Of a stretch of DNA of 64,000 bases, positions 42,251 to 50,969 are shown piece after piece. The translations under genes and the position numbers were made by a program. This DNA comes from Cupriavidus taiwanensis (GTDB lineage Bacteria > Pseudomonadota > Gammaproteobacteria > Burkholderiales > Burkholderiaceae), in the NCBI RefSeq assembly GCF_900250115.1, contig NZ_LT984803.1:434001-498000 (forward strand), read 5' to 3'. Numbering within the stretch: position 1 is the stretch's first letter; each line of letters begins with the position of its first letter. The notes under the pieces were generated by a model that was not told where the DNA came from, made no database searches, and saw only the letters and a program-made list of their open reading frames with translations.

Positions 42251-43313
42251 AGGCGTCGCCAAACAGTTCGCCGGCGTCGCCGGCCATCCCCTGCGGGCTG
42301 GCCAGGCCGAAATGCCGGTAGGCCGCCGCGGTGGCCACGCGCCCGCGCGGGGTGCGCTGAAGGTAGCCCTGCTGGATCAGGTAGGGCTCGAGCACGTCCT
42401 CGATGGTGTCGCGTTCTTCGCCGATGGCGGCGGCAAGGTTGTCGACCCCGACCGGGCCGCCGCCGAACTTGTGCAGCACCGCCTCGAGCAGCTTGCGGTC
42501 CATCAGGTCGAAGCCGACGCGGTCCACGTCGAGCATGGCCAGTGCCGCATCCGCGATCTGGCGCGTGATGGTGCCGTCGCCCTTGACCTCGGCATAGTCG
42601 CGCACCCGCCGCAGCAGCCGGTTGGCGATACGGGGCGTGCCGCGCGCGCGCCGGGCGATTTCCAGCGCGCCTTGCGGATCGATGCGGGCCTGCAGCAGCT
42701 GCGCCGAGCGGCTGACGATGCGGGCCAGTTCCTCGGCGGTGTAGAACTCCAGCCGCGCGACGATGCCGAAGCGGTCGCGCAGCGGGTTGGTCAGCATGCC
42801 GGCGCGCGTGGTCGCGCCCACCAGCGTGAACGGCTGCAGGTCCAGCTTGACCGAGCGCGCCGCCGGGCCCTCGCCGATCATGATGTCGATCTGGTAGTCC
42901 TCCAGCGCCGGGTACAGGATTTCCTCGACCACCGGCGAGAGCCGGTGGATCTCGTCGATGAAGAGGACGTCGTTGGCTTCGAGGTTGGTCAGCAGCGCGG
43001 CGAGGTCGCCGGGACGCTCGAGCACCGGGCCCGAGGTCTGGCGCAGGTTGACCCCCATCTCGCGCGCGATGATGTGGGCCAGCGTGGTCTTGCCCAGCCC
43101 GGGCGGGCCGAACAGCAGCACGTGGTCGAGCGCCTCGCGGCGCTTGCGCGCCGCGTGCATGAAGATGTCCAGCTGGCCGCGCACCTTTTCCTGGCCGACA
43201 TACTCGTCCAGCAGCTTGGGCCGCAGTGCGCGCTCGAACGCCTCCTCCTGCGACGAGGCTGGGGTGGCGGCGATCACGCGGGAAGGGGCGGCAAGCTTGT
43301 CTGTTTCGATCAT
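42249..43313 (-). CDS. ruvB: Holliday junction branch migration helicase RuvB
   Basis: The 354-residue AAA+ motor drives branch migration with RuvA. It has Walker A '[19 protein letters not shown]', Walker B '[20 protein letters not shown]', sensor 1 in '[10 protein letters not shown]' and the arginine-finger region '[16 protein letters not shown]'. The C-terminal winged helix ends '[16 protein letters not shown]'. The ATG at 43313 (MIETDKL) gives the standard N-terminus. It lies 72 bases downstream of ruvA on the same strand. Confidence 0.97.
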   Translation of the reverse strand: MIETDKLAAPSRVIAATPASSQEEAFERALRPKLLDEYVGQEKVRGQLDIFMHAARKRREALDHVLLFGPPGLGKTTLAHIIAREMGVNLRQTSGPVLERPGDLAALLTNLEANDVLFIDEIHRLSPVVEEILYPALEDYQIDIMIGEGPAARSVKLDLQPFTLVGATTRAGMLTNPLRDRFGIVARLEFYTAEELARIVSRSAQLLQARIDPQGALEIARRARGTPRIANRLLRRVRDYAEVKGDGTITRQIADAALAMLDVDRVGFDLMDRKLLEAVLHKFGGGPVGVDNLAAAIGEERDTIEDVLEPYLIQQGYLQRTPRGRVATAAAYRHFGLASPQGMAGDAGELFGDA

Positions 43314-43385
43314 GGTGGTCAGGGGCCCGGACAGCGGCAACAATGCGCCATTCTACGCGCGATTGCCGGGCTCGACCCCGGCGGC

Positions 43386-43967
43386 TCAGCCCTTGGAGAG
43401 CGCCTTCAGCGCCAGCTTGATGCCCTCGGACACCCCGGTGCCGGCCGGCACCTGCTTGATCGCGGCGGCGGCTTCCTTCTCGGAATAGCCCAGCGCCAGC
43501 AGCGCGTTGAGCACGTCGACGGCACTGTCGGGCACCGCCGGCGCGCCGGGCGCATGGCCCAGTTCCGCGCCCAGCTTGCCCTTGAGCTCCAGCAGCAGGC
43601 GCTCGGCGGTCTTCTTGCCGATGCCGGGGATGCGCGTCAGGCGCCCGGCTTCCTGCAGCGTGATCGCCTGCGCCAGTTCGGGCACCGACATGCCCGACAG
43701 CACCGCCAGCGCCATGCGCGCGCCGATGCCGGTGATCTTGATCAATTCGCGAAAGGTGTTGCGCTCGGCCGCGCTGCCGAAGCCATACAGCAGGTGCGCA
43801 TCCTCGCGCACGATCAGCTGCGTCAGCAGGGTCACCGGCTGGCCCACCGCGGGCAGGTTGTAGAAGGTGCTCATCGGCACGTCGACCTCGTAGCCGACGC
43901 CGTGGCAGTCGACCAGCAGGTGCGGGGGATTCTTCTCGATAAGGGTGCCGGCGATGCGTCCGATCAT
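43386..43967 (-). CDS. ruvA: Holliday junction DNA helicase subunit RuvA
   Basis: The 193-residue protein binds the four-way junction and positions RuvB. The N-terminal OB fold begins '[20 protein letters not shown]'. Two helix-hairpin-helix motifs follow ('[20 protein letters not shown]', '[19 protein letters not shown]'), and a C-terminal RuvB-binding three-helix domain includes '[20 protein letters not shown]'. The length is normal. In this genome a phosphodiesterase gene separates it from ruvC. Confidence 0.97.
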   Translation of the reverse strand: MIGRIAGTLIEKNPPHLLVDCHGVGYEVDVPMSTFYNLPAVGQPVTLLTQLIVREDAHLLYGFGSAAERNTFRELIKITGIGARMALAVLSGMSVPELAQAITLQEAGRLTRIPGIGKKTAERLLLELKGKLGAELGHAPGAPAVPDSAVDVLNALLALGYSEKEAAAAIKQVPAGTGVSEGIKLALKALSKG

Positions 43968-44035
43968 GGTGCGGGAAAAAACAGGAGGTCAGGAGAGAGG
44001 CGGCCGCCAGTGTAGCGCGGCGGCCGCCCGCCGGC

Positions 44036-45280
44036 TCAGCGCGCCGGCGTGTCGACGGCGCGCCGGCCCAGTGCCGGGTCGTCGGTGAAGAAGCCGTCGA
44101 TGCCGGCCGCGACAAAGGCCTGCACCTCGCGCTCCATGCCGGCCGGGCTGCGCGTGGCCTCGTCGCCGCCAGTCTGCAGCGCCTTGGGCAGGAAGCTGTT
44201 CTCCGGGCGGAAGGTGTAAGGATGGACAAAGAGGCCGGCAGCGTGGGCCTGGTGTACCACAGCGGTCGGCGCGCCCAGGGCGCCCTGCGCATCGCGGGGC
44301 ACCACGCTGCTCTTCTCCGGGCCGATGCCATCGGCGTAGGCCGCCACTTCGCGCAGGCCGGTGGTGCTCAGCATGTCGCCGAAGGTGCGGGCGTCGCCGG
44401 CCAGTTTCCAGTCGGCCGGGCTCTTGCGCGGGTTGCCGATCAGCTGGACCAGCCTGACGTTGGGCAAGCCGTTGCCCAGCGTGCGCCGCAGCGCGCGCAG
44501 GCTGCCGCCCTCGAAACACTGGATGAACACCGGCGCATTGCGCAGGTACGGCTGCGCCCGCACCGCCGCGGCAAGCTTGTCCTCGAGCGGCAGGCCGATG
44601 CCGCGGAAGTAGCTGGGATGCTTCAGTTCGGCATAGATGCCGATGGGTTTGCCGGTGCGCAGCGCGGCCTGCTCGGCCAGGCGCACGATCTCGTCGAACG
44701 ACGGCACCTCGAACTGGTCGTTCAGGCGCGCATTGGCCGGGCGCAGGCGCGGAATGCGCTCGCGCGCGCGCAGCGTCTTCAACTCGGCCAGCGTGAAGTC
44801 TTCGGTGAACCAGCCGGTCAGGCGCTCGCCGTCGATCACCTTGGTGCGCTTGCGCTCGGCGAACTGCGGCAGTTCGGCCACGTTGGTGGTGCCGGTGATG
44901 TCGTTCTCGTGGCGTGCCACCAGCACGCCGTCGCGCGTCATGACAAGGTCGGGCTCGATCGCATCGGCGCCGTCCTCGATCGCCTTGGCATAGGCGGCCA
45001 GCGTATGTTCCGGACGCAGCGCGCTGGCACCGCGATGGGCGATCACCAGCGGCCTGGGCTGCGGCGCCGCCGCCGCGGGCGGAGCGCTGGCGGCGGGCGC
45101 CGGCGCCGGCGCAGCCGGCGGTGCCGCGCGCTTGGGGCGCGGCGCGGTGGCGCAGCCGGCGGCCAGCACCGCGCACGCCGCGGCGGCAATAGTCGGCACC
45201 AGCCAGCGGCGGCAGGCGGCAACAATACGGGCGAGGCTGACGCGCGGGCGCGGCGCGCGCAGTCGGGACTGGCTAGGCAT
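44036..45280 (-). CDS. Glycerophosphodiester phosphodiesterase, lipoprotein-like
   Basis: The 414-residue protein is a GDPD-family TIM barrel. 'PLVIAHRGASALRPEHTLAAY' holds the catalytic histidine, glycine and arginine, 'DAIEPDLVMTRDGVLVARHE' the metal-binding E-x-D and second histidine. 'IYAELKHP' and 'DGFFTDDPALGRRAV' complete the barrel. These enzymes release glycerol-3-phosphate. The N-terminus has a basic stretch, a hydrophobic segment ending 'VLAAGCAT' (lipobox) and then a Pro/Ala-rich linker, so it is probably a periplasmic lipoprotein of the GlpQ type. It interrupts the usual ruvC-ruvAB order. ATG 45280 follows AGGAACG. Confidence 0.9.
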   Translation of the reverse strand: MPSQSRLRAPRPRVSLARIVAACRRWLVPTIAAAACAVLAAGCATAPRPKRAAPPAAPAPAPAASAPPAAAAPQPRPLVIAHRGASALRPEHTLAAYAKAIEDGADAIEPDLVMTRDGVLVARHENDITGTTNVAELPQFAERKRTKVIDGERLTGWFTEDFTLAELKTLRARERIPRLRPANARLNDQFEVPSFDEIVRLAEQAALRTGKPIGIYAELKHPSYFRGIGLPLEDKLAAAVRAQPYLRNAPVFIQCFEGGSLRALRRTLGNGLPNVRLVQLIGNPRKSPADWKLAGDARTFGDMLSTTGLREVAAYADGIGPEKSSVVPRDAQGALGAPTAVVHQAHAAGLFVHPYTFRPENSFLPKALQTGGDEATRSPAGMEREVQAFVAAGIDGFFTDDPALGRRAVDTPAR

Positions 45281-45372
45281 GCAGCGTTCCTGTGATGGGA
45301 CCAAGCCCCGATTGTAAAAGACGCGCCAACGCGGGCATGACGGCGCGCAGCGCGGCGCGGCTTTCGCCGCGC

Positions 45373-45918
45373 TCAGCCGACCAGGCGGCCGCGCCGCACG
45401 CGCATGCCCTTGCGCACCAGCTCAGGGGCAAGTCCGGCCAGCGTGCCGAGGGTATCGCCGCCGTTGGCATGGCAGATCGCCACGCCCAGCGCATCGGCCG
45501 CATCGCTGCCGGGCTGGCCGGGCAGCATCAGCAGGCGCGTCACCATTTCCTGCACCTGCGCCTTGTTGGCGCGGCCATAGCCGACCACCGCCACCTTGAG
45601 CTGGAGCGCGGTGTATTCGAACACCGGCAGGCCATAGCCGACCAGCCCGCAGATCGCCGCGCCGCGGGCCTGGCCCAGCAGCAGCGTCGATTGCGGATTG
45701 ACGTTGACGAAGACCTTCTCGATCGCCGCGCAGTCGGGCGCATAGGTCCGCGACACTTCGCTGATGCCGTCGTACAACGTCTTCAGCCGCTCCGGCAGGG
45801 TCGAATTGCCATCGCTCTTGATCGTGCCCGAGGCCACGTAGGCAAGCTTGTTACCGTGCTTCTCGATCACGCCGAAGCCGGTGGTGCGCAGGCCGGGGTC
45901 GATGCCTAGGATTCGCAT
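45373..45918 (-). CDS. ruvC: Crossover junction endodeoxyribonuclease RuvC
   Basis: The 181-residue resolvase cleaves Holliday junctions. The acidic catalytic set appears in '[20 protein letters not shown]' (D7), '[20 protein letters not shown]' (Glu) and '[16 protein letters not shown]' (two Asp). The ATG at 45918 gives the canonical start. It is followed by the GDPD gene, then ruvA and ruvB, all on the minus strand. purH is upstream, separated by a palindromic element. Confidence 0.97.
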   Translation of the reverse strand: MRILGIDPGLRTTGFGVIEKHGNKLAYVASGTIKSDGNSTLPERLKTLYDGISEVSRTYAPDCAAIEKVFVNVNPQSTLLLGQARGAAICGLVGYGLPVFEYTALQLKVAVVGYGRANKAQVQEMVTRLLMLPGQPGSDAADALGVAICHANGGDTLGTLAGLAPELVRKGMRVRRGRLVG

Positions 45919-46035
45919 GGGGATGGGGTAGGGAGGACGCCGACTAGTGTATTGCTTTTTGCGCGCAGGGTTGCGGCGGCGTAGCCCTTGAGGCGGGGCC
46001 AAATCTGATCGGGCCTCGAACGACCTGTTGCGGGC

Positions 46036-46061
46036 CCCCTCTCCCGCTTGCGGGAGAGGGG
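46036..46061. repeat. Palindromic hairpin, same family as 11679-11800
   Basis: CCCCTCTCCCGC-TT-GCGGGAGAGGGG repeats the first hairpin of the 11.7-kb element base for base. It lies between purH and ruvC, where it may limit readthrough from purH into ruvC. Confidence 0.85.
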
Positions 46062-46087
46062 AGCAGACCGGCGGAATGCCGGCCTGC

Positions 46088-47662
46088 TTAATGGCGGAAA
46101 TGCCGCGTGCCCGTCAGCACCATCGCGATGCCGCGCTCGTCGGCGGCGGCGATCACTTCGTCATCGCGCACCGAGCCGCCCGGCTGGATCACGCAGGTCG
46201 CGCCGGCGTCGACCACCACGTCGAGGCCGTCGCGGAACGGGAAGAACGCGTCCGATGCCACCGCCGAGCCGGCCAGCGTCAGGCCGGCGTTCTGCGCCTT
46301 GATGCTGGCGATGCGCGCGGAATCGACGCGGCTCATCTGGCCGGCGCCCACGCCCAGCGTCATGCCGCCGCCGCAGAACACGATGGCGTTGGACTTGACG
46401 AACTTGGCCACGCGCCAGGCGAACATCAGGTCGTCCATTTCCTTGGGCGTCGGGTGGCGGCGCGTCACCACGCGCAGCTCGGACGGCTGCACGTTCTTGG
46501 CGTCCGGGCTCTGCACCAGCAGGCCGCCGCCGACGCGCTTGAAGTCATACTGGTTGATGCCCTTGCCCAGCGGGATCTCGAGCAGGCGCACGTTCTGCTT
46601 GGCCGCGAACACGGCACGCGCGGCGGCGCTGAAAGACGGCGCGATCAGCACCTCAACAAACTGCCTGGCCACCGCCTGCGCGGCGGCTTCGTCCAGCTCC
46701 ACGTTGAAAGCGATGATGCCGCCGAAGGCCGAGGTGGAATCGGTCTTGAACGCCTTCTCATAGGCTTCCAGCGCGTTGGCACCCAGTGCCACGCCGCACG
46801 GGTTGGCGTGCTTGATGATGACGCAGGCCGCGCCATTGGCCGCATCGAACGACTTCACGCATTCCCACGCGGCATCGGCGTCGGCGATGTTGTTGTACGA
46901 CAGCTCCTTGCCCTGCAGCTGCACGTAGTTGGCGAGCGCGCCGTCGACCGCCTTCAGGTCGCGGTAGAACGCCGCCGACTGGTGCGGGTTCTCGCCGTAG
47001 CGCATTTCCTGCACCTTGTCGAAGGCCAGGTTCAGCGTCTGCGGGTAGGCGCTGCGAGCCTGGTGCGACTTGTCGGCACCGAGGCTGGTCAGGTAGTTGG
47101 TGATGGCGCCGTCGTACTGCGCGGTGTGCGCGAACACCTTGGTGGCCAGGCGGAAGTTGGTGTCGTAGCCGACGCTGTTGCCGTTGGCACGCATTTCACC
47201 GAGCACCACGGCGTAATCGGCCGGGTCGACGATCACGGTCACGTCGCGGTGGTTCTTGGCCGCCGAGCGCAGCATGGTCGGGCCGCCGATGTCGATGTTC
47301 TCGATCGCGTCCGGCAGCGTGCAGTCATCCCTGGCCACGGTCTGCTGGAACGGGTACAGGTTCACCACCAGCAGGTCGATCGTGGGGATATTGTGCTCGG
47401 CCAGCGCGGCCATGTGCTCGGGCAGGTCGCGGCGCGCCAGGATGCCGCCGTGGACCTTGGGGTGCAGCGTCTTGACGCGGCCGTCGAGCATTTCCGGGAA
47501 GCCGGTGTAGTCGGCCACCTCCGTCACGGGCAGGCCGCTGTCGGCCAGCAGCTTGGCGGTGCCGCCGGTGGAAAGCAGCGTCACGCCGAGCGCGTTCAGT
47601 TCGCGCGCGAATTCGACGATGCCGGTCTTGTCGGAAACGGAGAGTAGGGCTTGCTTGATCAT
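46088..47662 (-). CDS. purH: Bifunctional AICAR transformylase / IMP cyclohydrolase
   Basis: The 524-residue enzyme performs the last two steps of IMP synthesis. The N-terminal IMP cyclohydrolase (about 1-200) starts '[20 protein letters not shown]' and includes '[20 protein letters not shown]'. The C-terminal transformylase carries the catalytic K-H in '[15 protein letters not shown]', '[12 protein letters not shown]' and ends '[14 protein letters not shown]'. It is 22 bases downstream of fis, so dusB-fis-purH form one operon, an arrangement also found in other betaproteobacteria. Confidence 0.97.
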   Translation of the reverse strand: MIKQALLSVSDKTGIVEFARELNALGVTLLSTGGTAKLLADSGLPVTEVADYTGFPEMLDGRVKTLHPKVHGGILARRDLPEHMAALAEHNIPTIDLLVVNLYPFQQTVARDDCTLPDAIENIDIGGPTMLRSAAKNHRDVTVIVDPADYAVVLGEMRANGNSVGYDTNFRLATKVFAHTAQYDGAITNYLTSLGADKSHQARSAYPQTLNLAFDKVQEMRYGENPHQSAAFYRDLKAVDGALANYVQLQGKELSYNNIADADAAWECVKSFDAANGAACVIIKHANPCGVALGANALEAYEKAFKTDSTSAFGGIIAFNVELDEAAAQAVARQFVEVLIAPSFSAAARAVFAAKQNVRLLEIPLGKGINQYDFKRVGGGLLVQSPDAKNVQPSELRVVTRRHPTPKEMDDLMFAWRVAKFVKSNAIVFCGGGMTLGVGAGQMSRVDSARIASIKAQNAGLTLAGSAVASDAFFPFRDGLDVVVDAGATCVIQPGGSVRDDEVIAAADERGIAMVLTGTRHFRH

Positions 47663-47684
47663 GGCAGTGGGAAACGCTTCAAAT

Positions 47685-47918
47685 TCAAAGTAAACCGTGC
47701 TGCTGCAGCTTCTTGCGCAGCGTATTGCGATTGATGCCGAGGTAGGCGGCCGCCAGCGACTGGTTGCGCTCGGCGCGCACCATCACGGCTTCCAGCAGCG
47801 GCCGTTCGACCGCCTCGAGCACCATGTTGTACATGTTCGACGGCTCTTCGCCGTCCAGGTCGCGAAAGTACGTATCCAGGCTTTCCCGGATGCACTGGTC
47901 GATAGCGTTGCGGCTCAT
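47685..47918 (-). CDS. fis: Fis family nucleoid-associated regulator
   Basis: The 77-residue protein matches the C-terminal Fis DNA-binding domain. '[20 protein letters not shown]' is the dimerisation helix and '[20 protein letters not shown]' the helix-turn-helix. It is shorter than E. coli Fis (98 residues) and lacks the N-terminal beta-hairpin arm, as is common in betaproteobacteria. Fis bends DNA and affects rRNA transcription and site-specific recombination. Its ATG overlaps the dusB stop (ATGA, 47915-47918), the same dusB-fis coupling seen in enterobacteria. Confidence 0.93.
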   Translation of the reverse strand: MSRNAIDQCIRESLDTYFRDLDGEEPSNMYNMVLEAVERPLLEAVMVRAERNQSLAAAYLGINRNTLRKKLQQHGLL

Positions 47919-48976
47919 GCGGCAAGCAACTCCCCGTTTTTGTTGTTGTTCGCTTCGTCTTGCTCCTGCGCGGCGTCGTCGACATACACCAGCCGGTCAG
48001 AGATCTGCGCCTGCTCGTCGAAGAACGCGTTGACCGCCGCCAGCTGCTCGGCGGTGCTTTCCAGCGTGTTCATGCGGTGGCGGAACAGGTTGGCGCCGCG
48101 CAGCCCGCGCGTGTACCAGGCAATGTGCTTGCGCGCGGTGCGCACGCCGGTGAACTCGCCGTAGAAGGCGTAGTGGTCTTCCAGGTGCGCATTCATGATG
48201 GCACGGATCTCGGCCACTTCGGGCGACGGCAGCATCTCGCCGGTCTTCAGGAAGTGCTCGATCTCGCGGAACAGCCAGGGCCGGCCCTGCGCCGCGCGCC
48301 CGATCATGAGCGCGTCGGCGCCGGTCAGCGCCAGCACCTGCCTGGCCTTCTGCGGCGTGGTGATGTCGCCGTTGGCAACCACCGGGATCGAGAGCTCTGC
48401 CTTGACCGCGGCAATGGTCTCGTACTCGGCGTCGCCGTGGTACAGGTCGGCACGGGTGCGGCCGTGGATGGTCAGCATGCTGATGCCGGCGTCCTCGACC
48501 ATGCGCGCGATGCGCAGCGCATTGCGGTTTTCGCGGTTCCAGCCGGTGCGGATCTTCAGCGTCACCGGCACGCGCTCGCCGACGGCGGCGACCACCGCCT
48601 CGACGATGCGCACCACCAGCGGCTCGTTCTGCAGCAGGGCCGAGCCGGCGGCGACGTTGCACACCTTCTTGGCCGGGCAGCCCATGTTGATGTCGATGAT
48701 CTGCGCGCCGCGGTCTACGTTGTAGCGCGCCGCCTCGGCCATCATCGACGGCTCGGCTCCGGCGATCTGCACCGCGATCGGTTCGACCTCGCCGGCGTGG
48801 TTGGCGCGGCGCATGGTCTTCTCGCTCTTCCACAGCTGGGCGTTGGAGGCGACCATTTCCGACACCGCGTAGCCCGCGCCGAGCTGCTTGCACAGCTGGC
48901 GGAAGGGCCGGTCCGTCACGCCCGCCATCGGGGCGACAAACAGGTTGTTGCGGAGTTGGTGAGGTCCGATCTGCAC
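47915..48976 (-). CDS. dusB: tRNA-dihydrouridine synthase B
   Basis: The 353-residue flavoenzyme reduces uridine to dihydrouridine in tRNA. 'VAPMAGVTDRPFRQLCKQLG' binds FMN, 'IDINMGCPAKKVCNVAAGSA' carries the catalytic cysteine, and 'VVANGDITTPQKARQVL' and 'ALMIGRAAQGRPW' complete the barrel. I start at GTG 48976 (V/MQIGPHQLRNNLF), which matches the DusB N-terminus, but no ribosome site precedes it. The frame stays open for 100 more codons, including an ATG at 49120, so a longer N-terminus is possible. It is the first gene of the dusB-fis-purH operon. Confidence 0.9.
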   Translation of the reverse strand: MQIGPHQLRNNLFVAPMAGVTDRPFRQLCKQLGAGYAVSEMVASNAQLWKSEKTMRRANHAGEVEPIAVQIAGAEPSMMAEAARYNVDRGAQIIDINMGCPAKKVCNVAAGSALLQNEPLVVRIVEAVVAAVGERVPVTLKIRTGWNRENRNALRIARMVEDAGISMLTIHGRTRADLYHGDAEYETIAAVKAELSIPVVANGDITTPQKARQVLALTGADALMIGRAAQGRPWLFREIEHFLKTGEMLPSPEVAEIRAIMNAHLEDHYAFYGEFTGVRTARKHIAWYTRGLRGANLFRHRMNTLESTAEQLAAVNAFFDEQAQISDRLVYVDDAAQEQDEANNNKNGELLAA

Positions 48977-49297
48977 GGCGGTGGTGGCGGTTGTGGCGGT
49001 GAAGCGGCGGTTCTGGTAACCCGTCCCGGCGACCTGGTTGCGCTGCACGCCATGCGCCGCGACGGACCGGGACAGCCTGCCCTGAGGCCGGCGGAAAGCA
49101 GAGACGAAACGGAAAAACATGCCCCTGCCGATACTGCTGCCGGCGGTGGATCGGGACATGTGCGAGGGCAGGATTCTACCGCCAATCGGTCGCCATTGCC
49201 CAAGATTTGAGCATCCATGGCGCAGGGCGCCGATGGCTGTGGCGCGATGCCGCGGCGCCAGTGGCGCAAGCGCCACTGGCAGTGGTGAAGCGGCGGT

Positions 49298-50527
49298 TCA
49301 GCGGCGCATGCCGAACATCATGTGGCGCGCCAGCGCGTGCCGCAGCGGTGGCAGGCATGCCAGCGCCGCCAGCGACGCGCCGCGGGCATGGGCCGCGAGC
49401 GGGTAGGCCACGCCGAACACGCGCGGCAGCAGGTCGGTCACGCCGATGGTGACGGCGCGGTCGAGTCGATGGCGGCCGGCAAAGGCCTGCAGCGCTTGCG
49501 GGCTGCAGGCGCCGCGCAGCGAGTCGGCCAGCGCAAAGGCATCGCGCAGGCCCAGGTTCAGCCCTTGTCCGGCCACCGGATGCAGCGTCTGAGCGGCATT
49601 GCCGACCGCCACCACGCGCCCGTTGACCGTGACCGGCGCGGCATTCAGGCCGAGCGGGAAGGCATGGCGCTTGCCCGCGAGCGTGAACTGGCCCATCCGC
49701 TCGCTGAAGGCGCGGCCCAGCTCCGCGGCAAACTGCGCTTCCGGCAGCGCGATGCGGCGCGCGGCCTGTTCCGGCGGGCAGCACCACACCAGCGCGTAGC
49801 CGGGCGTGCCGTGTTCCTCGTGCGGCAGCAGCGCCAGCGGGCCCTCCTCGGTAAATCGCTCCCAGGCCCAGCCGGGTTGCGGCCGCGAGCAGGTGACATG
49901 GGCGATCACCGCGGTCTGGCGATAGTCGCGCGTGCGCGCGCCGCGGCCCTGGTGCGCGGCCTGTTCATGGAACAGCCCACCCTCGGCCTGCACCGCCAGG
50001 CGCGCGGCGAACCGTGCCGCCTGGCCGTCGTGGCCCGTTCCCTCCAGATGCACCATGCCGGTATCCGCCACGTCCGCGCCACGCGGCACCGGATCCTGCT
50101 CGATCCGCTCGATGCGGGTTTCGAACACGCGCCGCAGCCGCCGGTCGCCGGCCGCCTGCGCCAGCGCCCGCTCGAGCACGGTGCACAGCTCGCCGTAGCG
50201 CACCACGTAGCCGAGCGCGGGCACGCCGTAGTCGTCATGGTGCAGGCGGACATGGCCGAAGCGGCCGCGCTGCGACACATGGATATGCTCGATCGGGCTG
50301 CCCGGCACCGGCCAGGCGCCGATCTGCTCCAGCAGCTGGCGGCTGCCGTGCGACAGCGCGATCGCGCGCGGGTCGCGCGCCGCGCGCGCCGGCGTGGCGG
50401 CGTCGACCAGCACGATGCGCCAGCCGGTGGTGCGCAACAGCTGGCAGGCCAGCGCCAGGCCGACCGGACCGCCGCCGACGATGGCGATATCGGCGGGGCC
50501 CGCGAAATCAGGCTGCGGGGCCGGCAT
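49298..50527 (-). CDS. UbiH/UbiF/VisC-family FAD-dependent hydroxylase
   Basis: The 409-residue flavoprotein has an N-terminal Rossmann motif 'IAIVGGGPVGLALACQLL' and the distal FAD motif 'AVGNAAQTLHPVAGQGLNLG', the hallmark of ubiquinone-pathway hydroxylases. 'ALSHGSRQLLEQIGAW' is the usual segment after the ribose-binding acid. It probably hydroxylates the aromatic ring during ubiquinone synthesis; which position (UbiH, UbiI or UbiF type) cannot be decided. The ATG at 50527 has AGGAGG 8 bases upstream. Its first 20 bases overlap the preceding small gene's end. Confidence 0.87.
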   Translation of the reverse strand: MPAPQPDFAGPADIAIVGGGPVGLALACQLLRTTGWRIVLVDAATPARAARDPRAIALSHGSRQLLEQIGAWPVPGSPIEHIHVSQRGRFGHVRLHHDDYGVPALGYVVRYGELCTVLERALAQAAGDRRLRRVFETRIERIEQDPVPRGADVADTGMVHLEGTGHDGQAARFAARLAVQAEGGLFHEQAAHQGRGARTRDYRQTAVIAHVTCSRPQPGWAWERFTEEGPLALLPHEEHGTPGYALVWCCPPEQAARRIALPEAQFAAELGRAFSERMGQFTLAGKRHAFPLGLNAAPVTVNGRVVAVGNAAQTLHPVAGQGLNLGLRDAFALADSLRGACSPQALQAFAGRHRLDRAVTIGVTDLLPRVFGVAYPLAAHARGASLAALACLPPLRHALARHMMFGMRR

Positions 50528-50969
50528 CGTCACTGCCTCCTGCCTGCTCTGCATCGGTGCCGGACTGGGCCTGCGCACCGCGCTTCCAGCAGATCGCATC
50601 CGAGCGCGCCTTGCCGGCCGCGGCGTCGCGCAGCGCATTGTCGAGCTTTTGCTGGTTGAAGCCCGGCAGCGCGCGCAGTTGCGCCAGCAGCGCGGCATGG
50701 TTGGCGGCATCGAACGGCACCACGCAGCCCTGGCCCGAGTCCGGCGCGCCGATCAGGATCAGCCAGGCCCTGCCGGCCCACGGCGCGCGATCGGACACCC
50801 GCACCACCACGCGTTCGAGCACGCTCCAGGAGAGCTCCTCGCGCTGGCCGTCGGGGCGGTGCACCACCAGGCGGTCGTCGTACAGGTTGACGATGAACGG
50901 TTCGGACGGATCGGGCAGACGGTTGCTGCCGGCCTGGCCCGGCAGGATCCTGCGCAGCCAGCTGATCAT
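50508..50969 (-). CDS. Small hypothetical protein between pepP and the UbiH-like gene
   Basis: The 153-residue protein starts 'MISWLRRILPGQAGSNRLPD' and has a compact middle ('IVNLYDDRLVVHRPDGQREE', 'AWLILIGAPDSGQGCVVPFD', 'HAALLAQLRALPGFNQQKLD'). The tail is Gly/Ala/Asp-rich. I see no signal peptide or membrane helix. It is translationally coupled on both sides: its ATG overlaps the pepP stop (ATGA, 50966-50969) and its end overlaps the UbiH-like start. This implies a conserved operon role. I do not recognise the family and assign no function. Confidence 0.75.
   Translation of the reverse strand: MISWLRRILPGQAGSNRLPDPSEPFIVNLYDDRLVVHRPDGQREELSWSVLERVVVRVSDRAPWAGRAWLILIGAPDSGQGCVVPFDAANHAALLAQLRALPGFNQQKLDNALRDAAAGKARSDAICWKRGAQAQSGTDAEQAGGSDDAGPAA

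Noticed and set aside
41494..44331. A 945-codon minus-strand open frame overlapping ruvA and ruvB in another frame
   Set aside because: Composition (Arg/Ala/Gly/Pro) and lack of domains mark it as a frame shadow of the ruvAB genes.
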